Assembly: GCF_027214025.1 (NCBI RefSeq) | Contig: NZ_JAPWHB010000003.1 | Location: forward strand, 186,001 to 250,000 | From: Parahoeflea alexandrii | GTDB lineage: Bacteria; Pseudomonadota; Alphaproteobacteria; Rhizobiales; Rhizobiaceae | Length of the DNA: 64,000 nucleotides | Direction of reading: 5' to 3' | Shown here: piece after piece, positions 28,109 through 38,488 of the stretch | Layout: each line of letters opens with the position of its first letter | Numbering within the stretch: position 1 is the stretch's first letter | Notes under the pieces: model-generated | The model's database searches: none | The model's input: only the letters and a program-made list of their open reading frames with translations | Told to the model about the DNA's origin: nothing | Translations under genes and position numbers: made by a program

Positions 28109-28839
28109 TGGACCGGTTCGCCGAGATAGGCGGCGCGGGCGGCTTCGGCCTCGGCGATGGCCTCGGGCGTGCCGACGGTGAGCCAATGACCGTGCATGGT
28201 GGAGCCGAACAATCGCCTCTGACTAATCGCGGTGTCGAAACAACGGTTGATGGAAAAGCGCTTCTCGGAGATATCTTTGAAAATCCGCGGATGCAGGATG
28301 ATCGCACCAGCATAGATGACCGGGTCACCCACCCCCTTGTAGCGGGACAGGCGGCCATCTTCGGCCATGATGAAGTCGCCGGCGCCGGTATGGCCGGTGG
28401 CCTGGTCGAGCCGCGCGGTCATCAGCAGGATATCCATCGATTCGGGATCAAAACGATCCATCATCCGGGCAAGGTTGTCCGCCGGATTGCCTGGTTCTTC
28501 AAGCCAGAACGTATCGGCGTTGAGGATCAGGAACGGCTCGTTTCCGAGCATCGGCAGTGCCTTGACGATACCACCGCCCGAATCGAGCAGCTCTTCGGTT
28601 TCGTCGGATATCCGGATGTTCGCGCCGGGCCAGACCGACAGCCAGTCGACCAGAAGCGGCGCAAGATAATGGACGTTGACGACAATGTCGCGGACACCGG
28701 CCCGGCCGAGCGCTTCCAGCCCGTATGCGATCAGCGGCTTGCCGGCCACTTCGACCAGGGGTTTGGGCAGGGTCTCGGTGATCGGCCGCATGCGGGTGCC
28801 GAGCCCGGCGGCCAGGATCATGGCGGATGTGATGGTCAT
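28105..28839 (-). CDS. murU: N-acetylmuramate-1-phosphate uridylyltransferase
   Basis: This 244-residue nucleotidyltransferase has the signature AMILAAGLGTRMRPIT and the lysine region KPLVEVAGKPL. It is the size of MurU, which makes UDP-MurNAc from MurNAc-1-phosphate in peptidoglycan recycling that bypasses MurA. The gene directly upstream carries an AmgK-type kinase, which makes the substrate, and that pairing supports MurU over a general sugar-phosphate nucleotidyltransferase. The start at 28839 lies 16 bp after the kinase stop. Confidence 0.85.
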   Translation of the reverse strand: MTITSAMILAAGLGTRMRPITETLPKPLVEVAGKPLIAYGLEALGRAGVRDIVVNVHYLAPLLVDWLSVWPGANIRISDETEELLDSGGGIVKALPMLGNEPFLILNADTFWLEEPGNPADNLARMMDRFDPESMDILLMTARLDQATGHTGAGDFIMAEDGRLSRYKGVGDPVIYAGAIILHPRIFKDISEKRFSINRCFDTAISQRRLFGSTMHGHWLTVGTPEAIAEAEAARAAYLGEPVQ

Positions 28840-28855
28840 CGGTCGGCGGTTCCGG

Positions 28856-30364
28856 TTATGATTCGCTTTCGCCGATACCAGCCTTTGCGAACCAGTTACG
28901 CAAGGGTTGCAGCGCCGGATGCGCCAGAGAAGCCGAAATATAGGCCTCCATCCGCGGCAGATGCCGCAAATATCCGGGTTTTCCATCCCGCTGCTTGAGC
29001 CGGACGAAGATGCCGAGAATTTTCGCGGCGCGCTGGGCCGCCATGATCGCATAGGCCTCGCGGAAGCCGGCCTCATCGAAATCCGGGTTGGCGGACCGGC
29101 GGGCGGCGACATAGCGATCCAGCAACTGACCGGCCAGTTGCTGATCGACCGTTACCCGCGCATCCTGACAGAGCGAGGCGACGTCATAGGCGGACGGGCC
29201 GATCATTGCGTCCTGGAAATCGATGATGCCGAGCCGGTCGAGCCCGGTCCTTTCCGGCCGCCAGATCAGGTTGGGCGAGTGGTAGTCGCGCAAGACCAGC
29301 GCCTTTTCCGCGCTTTCGAGGCGTGCAAACAGGGCGTGCCACAGATCGAGATAGGCCTGCCGTTCCTGATCGGGAACGGAAGCACTGCGGCGCCAGGGCA
29401 GGTACCAGTCGGTCAAGAGCTCGACCTCGATCTGCATGGCGCGGGCATCGTAAGCCGGCACATGATGCACCCTGCCGCCGACGGGAAGGGGGCCGGGAAG
29501 ATCCTTGCCGTGCAGCATGGCGAGGCAGTCGATCGCCACGATATAGCGTTCCGGATCGGGCTTGCCATCAGAATCGAGAATGCCTTCGACGCCAAGATTC
29601 TCGATCAGCAGAAATCCCTGGTCGAGATCCTCCGCGAGGATTTCGGGGGCGGCAAACCCCTGTGCGCGCAGCCAGCGGGCGATGGCGACGAACGGAACCA
29701 CGTCTTCGGCCAGATGGGCGATCTGCGAATAGGGCAGGCCGTCGCGCACCGGCGGACCGTCCGGCTTTCGCGGCGCGTTCATCAGGATGGCGGGCTCTCG
29801 GTCCCGGGACCTGACCGTCTCGTAGGTCCGGGAGGACGCATCGCCCTGCAGATGGCGCCGGATCACGGGGCTCTTGAGATTTGCGTCCAGGAATGCCCGG
29901 GCGGCGCGGGAGCGTTCGAGGCGCTCAAGAAAGGAAGCCGGCGCGGAAATCGTCACGGTGCGGCTGTCACCGATCCCGTCGAACCGGATCGTGATCCTGT
30001 CGCCGGGGAGGAGTTCAAGCGCCTTTTCCGGCCATTCGACCAGAGCCGCGCCTTCTGAGAGCGCGTCGTCGAGACCAAGTTCATCAAGCTCCTCGGGAGA
30101 ACCGAGGCGATAGAGATCCATATGCGAGATCGGGAGCCGCAGCCGGTAGCTCTGCACCAGCGTGAAGGTGGGGCTTGGCGCCTCGAGCTCCGGATCGTCG
30201 GCAATGGCGCGGATCAGCGCCCGGGCGAAAGTCGATTTGCCGGCGCCAAGATCACCCGACAGGCACAGGCAATCGCCTTGCCGGATTGCCAGCGAGACAT
30301 CCTCGGCAAACCGCGTTGTCGCTTCCGGGTTTTCGAGTTCCACGCGGAGGGGCGCAGTCGCCAT
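28856..30364 (-). CDS. TsaE / AmgK fusion protein
   Basis: This 502-residue fusion has two domains. Residues about 1-150 are TsaE, the P-loop ATPase for tRNA threonylcarbamoyladenosine (t6A) synthesis, with GDLGAGKST at 37-45 and SPTFTLVQSY. Residues about 165-490 form an aminoglycoside-phosphotransferase-fold kinase with RDYHSPNLIW (near residue 360) and GIIDFQDAMIG. That domain matches AmgK, the anomeric MurNAc/GlcNAc kinase. The downstream gene is murU, so the pair would recycle cell-wall amino sugars. The start is 6 bp after the divL stop. No frameshift or stop separates the two halves. Confidence 0.88.
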   Translation of the reverse strand: MATAPLRVELENPEATTRFAEDVSLAIRQGDCLCLSGDLGAGKSTFARALIRAIADDPELEAPSPTFTLVQSYRLRLPISHMDLYRLGSPEELDELGLDDALSEGAALVEWPEKALELLPGDRITIRFDGIGDSRTVTISAPASFLERLERSRAARAFLDANLKSPVIRRHLQGDASSRTYETVRSRDREPAILMNAPRKPDGPPVRDGLPYSQIAHLAEDVVPFVAIARWLRAQGFAAPEILAEDLDQGFLLIENLGVEGILDSDGKPDPERYIVAIDCLAMLHGKDLPGPLPVGGRVHHVPAYDARAMQIEVELLTDWYLPWRRSASVPDQERQAYLDLWHALFARLESAEKALVLRDYHSPNLIWRPERTGLDRLGIIDFQDAMIGPSAYDVASLCQDARVTVDQQLAGQLLDRYVAARRSANPDFDEAGFREAYAIMAAQRAAKILGIFVRLKQRDGKPGYLRHLPRMEAYISASLAHPALQPLRNWFAKAGIGESES

Positions 30365-30370
30365 CGAGGC

Positions 30371-32914
30371 TTACTCGGCCGCGTCGCGGGCAAGCGGACG
30401 GCTGGACGGGAAGCGGCAGATGATGGTTGCGCCGCCTCCTTCGCCGGATTCTATGGAGACGGTGCCGTTGTGCAGGCCGACAAAGCTCTGGACAATCGAC
30501 AGGCCGAGTCCGGCGCCGCGGCGGCGGCCCGACTGGCCGTTGGTCTCGAAGCGGGCAAAGACATCCTTGCGTGCGTCTTCAGGGATTCCGGGGCCCGAAT
30601 CGGTCACCGAGAAGCAGATCGCCTCGCCGTCCTGCCGGCAGCGCAAGCGGACAACCGAGCCGTCCGGGGCGAAATTGGCGGCGTTCATCAGAAGCTTGAA
30701 CAGGATCTGCTTGAGCCGCTGGTGATCGCCGATCATCTGAGCCGGGGCGCCGGCGGTGTCGATCTCGAGCGACAGATCGTTTTCCTTCAGCCGATCGGCG
30801 ATCTGTTCGCCGGCCTCGGCAAACAGCGCCGGAATATCGACCACGCCGGTGTCGAGGCGCATGATGCCGGCATCGACGGTGGCGAGATCGAGGATGTCAT
30901 TGACGATGGTCAGCAGCACCGAAGACGATGTGGCAATGTGGTCGAGATATTCGGACTGGCGCTCGTTGAGTTCGCCGATGCCGGGGGTCTGCAGCAGTTC
31001 GGTGAAGCCGATGATGTTGGTCAGCGGCGAGCGCAGCTCATAGGAGACGTGCTGGACGAAATCGTTCTTCAGCGCATCGGCCTTGCGCAGCGCCTCGTTC
31101 TTTTCGGTCAGCATGCGCTCGGCACCGACGCTGTCGGTGACATTGACGAAGGCGATCATGGTCTGGCCATTGGGCAGCGGCACGATGGCATAGTCGAGAA
31201 TGAGCCCGGTGGTCAGCTCGATGCGGCCCTCATGGGTGCGCCGTTCTTCCTCGAATCCGGTGATCGCGCCGGCAAACAGCTTCCAGCCATCCGGATCGCG
31301 ATAGGACGGTTCGCAGGCTTCCGCGATCTGGCGGATATGGGTGCCGGGCTTGACCTGCTGTTCGGTCAGGCCCCAGAGCGCGCGGAAGGATGGATTTGAC
31401 AGCCGGATCTTGCCATCGGGTCCAAACACGCCAACGCCCTCGGCCAGGTGGTCGATGGTTTCGCCCTGCGCCTGCAGAAGCGTGTTGTAGCGGGTTTCCA
31501 GATCGAACTTCTCGGTCAGGTTCTCGAACACCCAAGTTACGCCGCCCTGCGGGTGGGCATTGGCGAAGACATTGAGGGTCTGACCATCGGGAAGGTGCCA
31601 GAGATGCGGCGTCGCCTCGACCGAGCGGTAGACCGAGAGCATCTGCTCCTTCCAGTCACGCCAGGCGTGCGGTTCGGGCAGCTTGCCATCGGCGCGAAGC
31701 CGTTCGAGAAATTCGCCATTGTCGGGCCGGCGGGCGAGAAACGGCGTATCCAGTTCCCACAGGCGCTGGAACGCCTGGTTGTGAAACTGCAGGCGCTGGT
31801 CGCGATCGAAGATCGCCACCGGGGTGGCCAGATGATCGAGCGTTTCGGCATGGCTCTGGATGGTGCGCTTGAGTTCCTGGCGCAGGTCCTCCTCGATCGA
31901 CACGTCGAGCGCCAGTCCGGCATTGCCAGCTGGTGTCTTTGCGTCGGCAACCTCGAGGAAACGGCGATGGCCATGTATGACGGTCGAGACCTTGTCGAGG
32001 AACGGACGTTCGGGGGTGGCGGTGGCGCGGACCTTTTCGCGCGTCGCGGTGCCGAGCAGTTCCAGCCCGCGCTGCAGCGTGTCCTGCCGGTCCTCGCCCT
32101 CGACCGCCTGCACATAGGCATTGTTGACCCAGACGAGTTTCGAATCCGGTCCGCGCAGCCACACCGGCATGTCGATGATGTCCAGAAGCGCCTGGAAGGT
32201 ATCGAGCGAGGTGAGCAGACGGTCGCGCTCGGTCTTGAGTTCGGCAAGTTCGGCGCGGACATTCGACAGGGTCACGAAACGCACAAAGGCGCGGCCGCCG
32301 GACACCCGGCCCTGCGCCTCGATGACATGGCCGCGAATGGTTTCGACAATCATGTCGAAGCGTTCGGCATGGGACCGCAGCCGATCGATGGATTCATCGA
32401 GTGCGGCCGCCGATCTGGGCTCAAGCCAGCGGCCAAACGCGAGGAAATCAGCCGGCTTCTGCGGCGCGCCGGTGTCCGCGGACAATTGGCCGAGCACCTC
32501 GGCGGGCAACCCGACGCCGTCCCAGACAACAATTTGCCGGTCACGGTCGACAATCAGCGCCTCATGACGCGAAATCCGGGCGTTGGCGTCGGCGAGGGCA
32601 GACCTGAGACCGACATTCTCGAGATCGATCTTGCCGCGTTCGCGGATCAGCCAGATGGCCGATATCATGGCCGCCGAAATGGCGCCGATGACCATGGCGA
32701 AGTTGACCACTTCGAGGGTGGATACGGAAACGCGACCGGAGGTCTGATCGTCCGATATCTGCGCCAGGACGGGGAGAGCGGATGCGAGAAAGCCACCGCT
32801 GAGCAGGGCCGTTCCGGTCAGGACCCGGCGCCGGAATCGGCACAGATCGCTGATCACGGCTTTCCTCAGTCCAAGAAGCCCCTTGCGCCCAAGTGAATCC
32901 GTCTTCACCGGCAT
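30371..32914 (-). CDS. divL: DivL-type pseudo-histidine kinase, cell-cycle regulator
   Basis: This 847-residue membrane protein has N-terminal hydrophobic segments (about 34-52 and 72-91), three or four PAS-like domains (about 235-600), a DHp dimerisation domain and a C-terminal ATPase domain (SVTDSGPGIPEDA, RRGAGLGLSIVQSF). The phospho-acceptor position has Tyr625 in VSYELRSPLTNI, where ordinary kinases have His. That His-to-Tyr change is the hallmark of DivL, which steers CckA and CtrA. The start at 32914 has GGGGACGGAG upstream. It heads the divL-tsaE/amgK-murU-addB-addA block. Confidence 0.88.
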   Translation of the reverse strand: MPVKTDSLGRKGLLGLRKAVISDLCRFRRRVLTGTALLSGGFLASALPVLAQISDDQTSGRVSVSTLEVVNFAMVIGAISAAMISAIWLIRERGKIDLENVGLRSALADANARISRHEALIVDRDRQIVVWDGVGLPAEVLGQLSADTGAPQKPADFLAFGRWLEPRSAAALDESIDRLRSHAERFDMIVETIRGHVIEAQGRVSGGRAFVRFVTLSNVRAELAELKTERDRLLTSLDTFQALLDIIDMPVWLRGPDSKLVWVNNAYVQAVEGEDRQDTLQRGLELLGTATREKVRATATPERPFLDKVSTVIHGHRRFLEVADAKTPAGNAGLALDVSIEEDLRQELKRTIQSHAETLDHLATPVAIFDRDQRLQFHNQAFQRLWELDTPFLARRPDNGEFLERLRADGKLPEPHAWRDWKEQMLSVYRSVEATPHLWHLPDGQTLNVFANAHPQGGVTWVFENLTEKFDLETRYNTLLQAQGETIDHLAEGVGVFGPDGKIRLSNPSFRALWGLTEQQVKPGTHIRQIAEACEPSYRDPDGWKLFAGAITGFEEERRTHEGRIELTTGLILDYAIVPLPNGQTMIAFVNVTDSVGAERMLTEKNEALRKADALKNDFVQHVSYELRSPLTNIIGFTELLQTPGIGELNERQSEYLDHIATSSSVLLTIVNDILDLATVDAGIMRLDTGVVDIPALFAEAGEQIADRLKENDLSLEIDTAGAPAQMIGDHQRLKQILFKLLMNAANFAPDGSVVRLRCRQDGEAICFSVTDSGPGIPEDARKDVFARFETNGQSGRRRGAGLGLSIVQSFVGLHNGTVSIESGEGGGATIICRFPSSRPLARDAAE

Positions 32915-33052
32915 GTCTCCGTCCCCTCGTCGCCTGTTTGACAAGACATCGCCAATCCGTTGGCCAGATCGTTGTTTGCGCCGCCACAACGCAAAACGAA
33001 TCATTGGCAAAAAACATACCTGTTTCGCGAATCACGGTGAAGGGGATTGCGG

Positions 33053-33090
33053 GCAAAAAGAAATCGCGCCCTTGTTGTCAAGAACGCGAT
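33053..33090 (-). terminator. terminator after ahcY
   Basis: On the minus strand the stem ATCGCG-TT-CTTG / CAAG-GG-CGCGAT (with G-U pairs) and loop ACAA is followed by TTCTTTTT. It lies in the 206-bp gap before divL, so divL needs its own promoter in the rest of that gap. Confidence 0.85.
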
Positions 33091-33120
33091 CTCAATATGT
33101 TGTGGGTATCGATCAGAAAA

Positions 33121-34515
<1,395 letters not shown>

Positions 34516-34603
34516 ATGATTTTCCAAAAGTTCGGGATCCAGCCGGGACAGGCCGGATTGCATGGGCGCTGCCATAGCAGGAAAAGCCGATGCTGGCAAT
34601 ACG

Positions 34604-34623
34604 ATATAAAGATGTCTTTATGT
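34604..34623 (-). promoter_or_regulatory. palindromic operator upstream of ahcY, SahR-like
   Basis: ATAAAGA-TG-TCTTTAT is a perfect 7-bp inverted repeat around a 2-bp centre, in an AT-rich stretch ~90 bp before ahcY. ArsR-type SahR regulators of methyl-cycle genes are reported to use ATAAAGA...TCTTTAT-like sites, which fits. The assignment to SahR is from memory and not tested. Confidence 0.55.
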
Positions 34624-34631
34624 GGGAATAT

Positions 34632-34919
34632 TCAGCATTCTTCGCCGAAGCGATCGGCAATCAACGTCTCGAGCGCGTTCAGCACCTCTTCGGCCTGGCG
34701 GCCTTCGGCTTCCACTTCAATGGAACTGCCGGTGCTCGCAGCCAGCATCATCAGTCCCATGATCGAGGTGCCGCCAACCGTCGAGCCTTCGCGCGCAACC
34801 CGGACGACGGCGTCGAACCCTTCGACGGTCTGGACAAAACGGGCCGATGCGCGGGCATGCAGGCCGCGCTTGTTGATGATCTTGAACGATCGCGACTGAA
34901 CCGGGGACCCTGACGTCAT
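34632..34919 (-). CDS. HPr-family phosphocarrier
   Basis: This 95-residue phosphocarrier has the phospho-His site in KRGLHARASARF (His21) and the regulatory Ser region GGTSIMGLMMLA (Ser52, matching Ser46 of Gram-positive HPr). The presence of HprK two genes upstream means Ser52 phosphorylation is plausible. It overlaps the EIIA gene by 4 nt (ATGA). There are no sugar permease genes nearby, so it is likely regulatory. Confidence 0.93.
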   Translation of the reverse strand: MTSGSPVQSRSFKIINKRGLHARASARFVQTVEGFDAVVRVAREGSTVGGTSIMGLMMLAASTGSSIEVEAEGRQAEEVLNALETLIADRFGEEC

Positions 34920-35317
34920 TTTCCGGTCAGCAGGCGGCTTGCGACATTGATGTACTTGCGTCCGGCATCCTGCGCGTCGGCCAGCGCCTTCTGCATGTCG
35001 TTGGCGCCGCGAACACCTGCAAGCTTGATCAGCATCGGCAGGTTGACGCCGGCTATCACCTCGATGCGCCCGGAATCCATCACCGATATCGAGAGGTTCG
35101 AGGGGGTTCCGCCAAACATGTCGGTCAGAATGATCACACCGTTACCGGTTTCGACACGCGATACCGCCCCAACAATATCCAGCCGGCGCTGGTCCATATC
35201 GTCTTCCGGCCCGATGCAGACGGTTTCCAGAGCGGTTTGCGGTCCGACAACATGCTCCAGCGCATGCCTGAACTCCTCCGCGAGCTTGCCATGGGTGACA
35301 AGCACCAATCCGATCAT
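34916..35317 (-). CDS. PTS EIIA component, mannose family
   Basis: This 133-residue EIIA-Man-type protein has its phospho-His in LVLVTHGKLAEEF (His9) and the family motif LTDMFGGTPSNLS. No IIB, IIC or IID genes are adjacent, so in rhizobia it works as a regulatory phospho-acceptor from HPr. The start at 35317 is chosen on the family N-terminus. It is coupled to the HPr gene and lies 123 bp after hprK. Confidence 0.93.
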   Translation of the reverse strand: MIGLVLVTHGKLAEEFRHALEHVVGPQTALETVCIGPEDDMDQRRLDIVGAVSRVETGNGVIILTDMFGGTPSNLSISVMDSGRIEVIAGVNLPMLIKLAGVRGANDMQKALADAQDAGRKYINVASRLLTGK

Positions 35318-35440
35318 TTTGCCTCCAGCAGCATGCGGCCAGCACGACTTTTCGTCAGGCCACGCCAATTGCTTCGCAGTTGCGAACAGTTCATCGAATT
35401 CATCTTGGACAGAAGCAGGCGAAGTTCAAGCCAAAAAACG

Positions 35441-35944
35441 TCAGGAAATAGGCAAATTGCCCTGAGGATGGCCTGCAGGCTCGAAAAACAGCCCCGGTCG
35501 CGCGGCGCGAAGTCTCGAAAGCGGTCCAGCTGCGCCATCGTGCCACAGACGCATAAGGGGCATTGTTGCACTGCCACACGAAAAGGTTTCAGATTCGCAC
35601 GGAACCCGTGTTGCAGCGGAGGCTTCGGTGAGGGCCACCGCACAGTGCATCACCGCCCGATCGACCTGGCGCGCACGGACGATCCCGGTGCCGCGCAGTT
35701 CCAGATATCCGCGGATCGGGTCCGGACAGGATGCAACGCAACGATTCCCGTGAACGGTCAGGATGGTCCGGTCATCGGCGACCAGCGCGGCATGCCATCC
35801 CAGCGCCTTGGCTTCGGACAGGCAGGCGAAGGCCGTGCTGCTTTTTCCCGCGCCCGAAGGCCCCAGAAACAGAAGCCCGGTCTGGCCGACAATGATCGAC
35901 GTTGCATGCACCGGTTCACCGGCGGCTACCGAGATGCCGGTCAT
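35441..35944 (-). CDS. hprK: HPr kinase/phosphorylase, short alphaproteobacterial form
   Basis: This 167-residue protein is the C-terminal kinase domain only; Firmicute HprK (~310 aa) has an added N-terminal domain. Walker A is LFLGPSGAGKSSTAF (residues 28-35 core), followed by LVADDRTIL. It would phosphorylate HPr on Ser. Its ATG overlaps the chvG stop (ATGA), which couples it to the ChvG/ChvI system. Confidence 0.92.
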   Translation of the reverse strand: MTGISVAAGEPVHATSIIVGQTGLLFLGPSGAGKSSTAFACLSEAKALGWHAALVADDRTILTVHGNRCVASCPDPIRGYLELRGTGIVRARQVDRAVMHCAVALTEASAATRVPCESETFSCGSATMPLMRLWHDGAAGPLSRLRAARPGLFFEPAGHPQGNLPIS

Positions 35945-37725
35945 TTGGTTTCGGCAGGCAGTTCGATGATGAACCGCGCGCCCGCCCATGTGCCGGGCTC
36001 GTTGCCGGCGATATTCTCGGCCGTGAGGCTGCCGCCATGTGCCTCGATGATCTGGCGGCTGATCGAAAGGCCGAGGCCTGAATTCTGGCCGAAGTCCTCG
36101 CCATCCGGCCGGTCCGTGTAAAACCGCTCGAACACCCGCTCGATCACCTCGGCGCGGATTCCCGGGCCATTGTCCTCGATGAGGACCTGAACCGTGCCGC
36201 GGCGACGACCAAGCCGGATGGTGATGCGGCCACCGGTTTCGGGCACGAAGGAGCGGGCATTCTCGATCAGATTGGTGACGACCTGGCCCAGCCGGAGATC
36301 GTGGCCAAGCACGGTGAACGCCGACTTGCCGGCGCCGCGCTTGTCGATCTTCAGCTCGATGGCGACTTCCTTGCCGGCGGAGCGGGTTTGCCGGGCGATA
36401 TCGACCAGATCGGTCAGCAATTGCTGCATGTCGACCGCAACCCCGTCCTGTCGCGCCAGCTCGGCATCGAGCCGCGACGCATCGGAGATATCGCTGATCA
36501 GGCGATCCATGCGGCGGACATCGTGCTGGATGACATCCATCAGCCGCTTGCGGGACTGCTCGTTGCGCGCCAGCGGCAGGGTTTCCACCGCGCTGCGCAG
36601 CGAGGTGAGCGGATTCTTGAGCTCGTGGCTGACATCGGCGGCAAAGCTCTCGATGGCGGCAATCCGGTCATAAAGCGCATTGGTCATGCCGCGCAGCGCC
36701 ACCGACAGGTTGCCGATCTCGTCCTGTCGGTCGGAGAAGTCCGGGATCTCCTCGCGAACCCTGGCGCCGCGCCGGACGCGGACAGCGGCGGCCGACAGGC
36801 GTCTCAGCGGCGTGGCGATGGTGCTTGCCAACAGCAGCGACAGGACAATGTTGACCATGGCGGCAACGCCGAACACCCGGAAAATGGCCATCCGCTCGGC
36901 ATGAACGATCTTGTCGATGTCACCGGCCTGGGTGGAAAGCAGCAGGACCCCGAGCACCGCCCGGAAGCGCTGCACCGGGACGGCCACCGAGACGATCAGT
37001 TCACCCTTCTCGGTGACCCGCACCACGGCGCCGCGGCCACCGGTCAGCGCGTTCATCACCTCGGGATAGATCGATCCGTCGGCGCCCGGCGGCTCGCGGT
37101 AAAGCGGCAGATCGCGGCGCTGGAAGAAACGGTTGAACCACGTCGTCACCATCTCGGTCCAGCCGGGAGACGCGGTTTCGGCCGGCGGCAGGTCATAGCG
37201 AAGCACCTGACCGGAGGTATAGAGATAGCGTGAATCGAGAATCAGGCTGGCATCGCCATCATAAATGCGCGCCCGCGTCCGGGTTGGCGAGATCAGCCGG
37301 CGCAACACGGGTGCCACGCGCTCCGGATTGATCGGGAAATCCAGATTCTCGTTCGTGTTGCTCGGCGAGATGCTCTGGCCGGCCTGCAGTTCAAGCAGCT
37401 TTTCCGGATCGATGGTGATCGAGTTGGTATCGACCGAGGCCGAAGCCGCGACGGCGCCTGCAATGATCTCGCCCTGGGTGAGCAGACTTTCGACCCGGGC
37501 ATCGATCAGGCCTTCCCGGAACTGGTTGAGATAGAGGATCCCCGACACCAGGACGACGAGCGCCGCCAGATTGAGGAACAGGATGCGGCGGGTCAGGCTC
37601 GAGAAGATGAGATTCCCGAACATCCGGCGGACCAGCTTGACCGGGTGAGCCCAGCTTGCCAGCCTCCGGACGTCGGAAGGCGCCGCCTCCCTGCCGTCCG
37701 CATTGTCCTCGGTTTCAATTGCCAT
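35941..37725 (-). CDS. chvG: sensor histidine kinase ChvG/ExoS
   Basis: This 594-residue inner-membrane kinase senses envelope and acid stress in rhizobia. It has transmembrane segments at about 48-67 and 285-305 bounding a periplasmic domain, a HAMP region (about 307-360), the phospho-His in AADVSHELKNPLTSL (His367), and ATPase motifs EDNGPGIRAEVIERVF and NSGLGLSISRQI. It follows chvI by 46 bp and overlaps hprK. The call is firm from sequence and order. Confidence 0.95.
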   Translation of the reverse strand: MAIETEDNADGREAAPSDVRRLASWAHPVKLVRRMFGNLIFSSLTRRILFLNLAALVVLVSGILYLNQFREGLIDARVESLLTQGEIIAGAVAASASVDTNSITIDPEKLLELQAGQSISPSNTNENLDFPINPERVAPVLRRLISPTRTRARIYDGDASLILDSRYLYTSGQVLRYDLPPAETASPGWTEMVTTWFNRFFQRRDLPLYREPPGADGSIYPEVMNALTGGRGAVVRVTEKGELIVSVAVPVQRFRAVLGVLLLSTQAGDIDKIVHAERMAIFRVFGVAAMVNIVLSLLLASTIATPLRRLSAAAVRVRRGARVREEIPDFSDRQDEIGNLSVALRGMTNALYDRIAAIESFAADVSHELKNPLTSLRSAVETLPLARNEQSRKRLMDVIQHDVRRMDRLISDISDASRLDAELARQDGVAVDMQQLLTDLVDIARQTRSAGKEVAIELKIDKRGAGKSAFTVLGHDLRLGQVVTNLIENARSFVPETGGRITIRLGRRRGTVQVLIEDNGPGIRAEVIERVFERFYTDRPDGEDFGQNSGLGLSISRQIIEAHGGSLTAENIAGNEPGTWAGARFIIELPAETK

Positions 37726-37771
37726 TTGCGTTTCTGCTACATCCCACGGCCAGTGCGGGAACAGGGGGATT

Positions 37772-38488
37772 TCACGCCGCTTCCCTGAACCGGTACCCGA
37801 CCCCGTAGAGGGTTTCGATCATGTCGAAATCGTCATCGACCATTTTGAACTTTTTGCGCAGACGCTTGATATGGCTGTCAATGGTACGGTCATCGACATA
37901 GACCTGTTCATCATAGGCGGCGTCCATCAGCGCGTCGCGGCTCTTGACCACGCCGGGCCGCTGGGCCAGCGACTGCAGGATGAGGAACTCGGTCACCGTC
38001 AGCGTGACGGGTTCATTCTTCCAGGTGCAGGTGTGGCGCTCCTGGTCCATCACCAGGTTTCCGCGCTCAAGCGACTTGGTCGGCGCCGCATCGGCGCGGC
38101 CAGGGGCTGCAGCAGCCGCTTCCCGGTTTGCCGCCCGGCGCAGCACGGCCTTGACGCGCTCGACCAGAAGCCGCTGGGAGAACGGCTTGGTAATGAAATC
38201 GTCGGCGCCCATCTTGAGACCGAAGAGTTCGTCGATCTCTTCATCTTTCGAGGTGAGAAAGATCACCGGGATGTCGGATTTCTGGCGCAGGCGGCGCAAC
38301 AGTTCCATGCCGTCCATGCGCGGCATCTTGATGTCGAAAATGGCAAGCTGCGGAGGACGGGCCAGCAATCCGTCCAGGGCGGAGGCGCCATCGGTGTAGG
38401 TTTCAACACGATACCCTTCTGCTTCGAGTGCGATCGAAACCGAGGTAAGGATGTTGCGGTCGTCGTCGACGAGCGCGATTGTCTGCAT
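37772..38488 (-). CDS. chvI: response regulator ChvI
   Basis: This 238-residue OmpR-class regulator has a receiver domain ([11 protein letters not shown], phospho-acceptor Asp52 in [12 protein letters not shown], Lys in FITKPFSQ) and a C-terminal winged helix (about 135-235, ending [13 protein letters not shown]). It partners ChvG. The start [10 protein letters not shown] is the rhizobial one, with GGAGA upstream; an in-frame MMETTD start six codons earlier has GGAGG and is possible. Divergent to pckA. Confidence 0.95.
   Translation of the reverse strand: MQTIALVDDDRNILTSVSIALEAEGYRVETYTDGASALDGLLARPPQLAIFDIKMPRMDGMELLRRLRQKSDIPVIFLTSKDEEIDELFGLKMGADDFITKPFSQRLLVERVKAVLRRAANREAAAAAPGRADAAPTKSLERGNLVMDQERHTCTWKNEPVTLTVTEFLILQSLAQRPGVVKSRDALMDAAYDEQVYVDDRTIDSHIKRLRKKFKMVDDDFDMIETLYGVGYRFREAA

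Noticed and set aside
34516-34631. SAH riboswitch in the ahcY leader
   Set aside because: The leader is short and shows a protein-type palindrome, and I could not find the conserved core of the SAH riboswitch.
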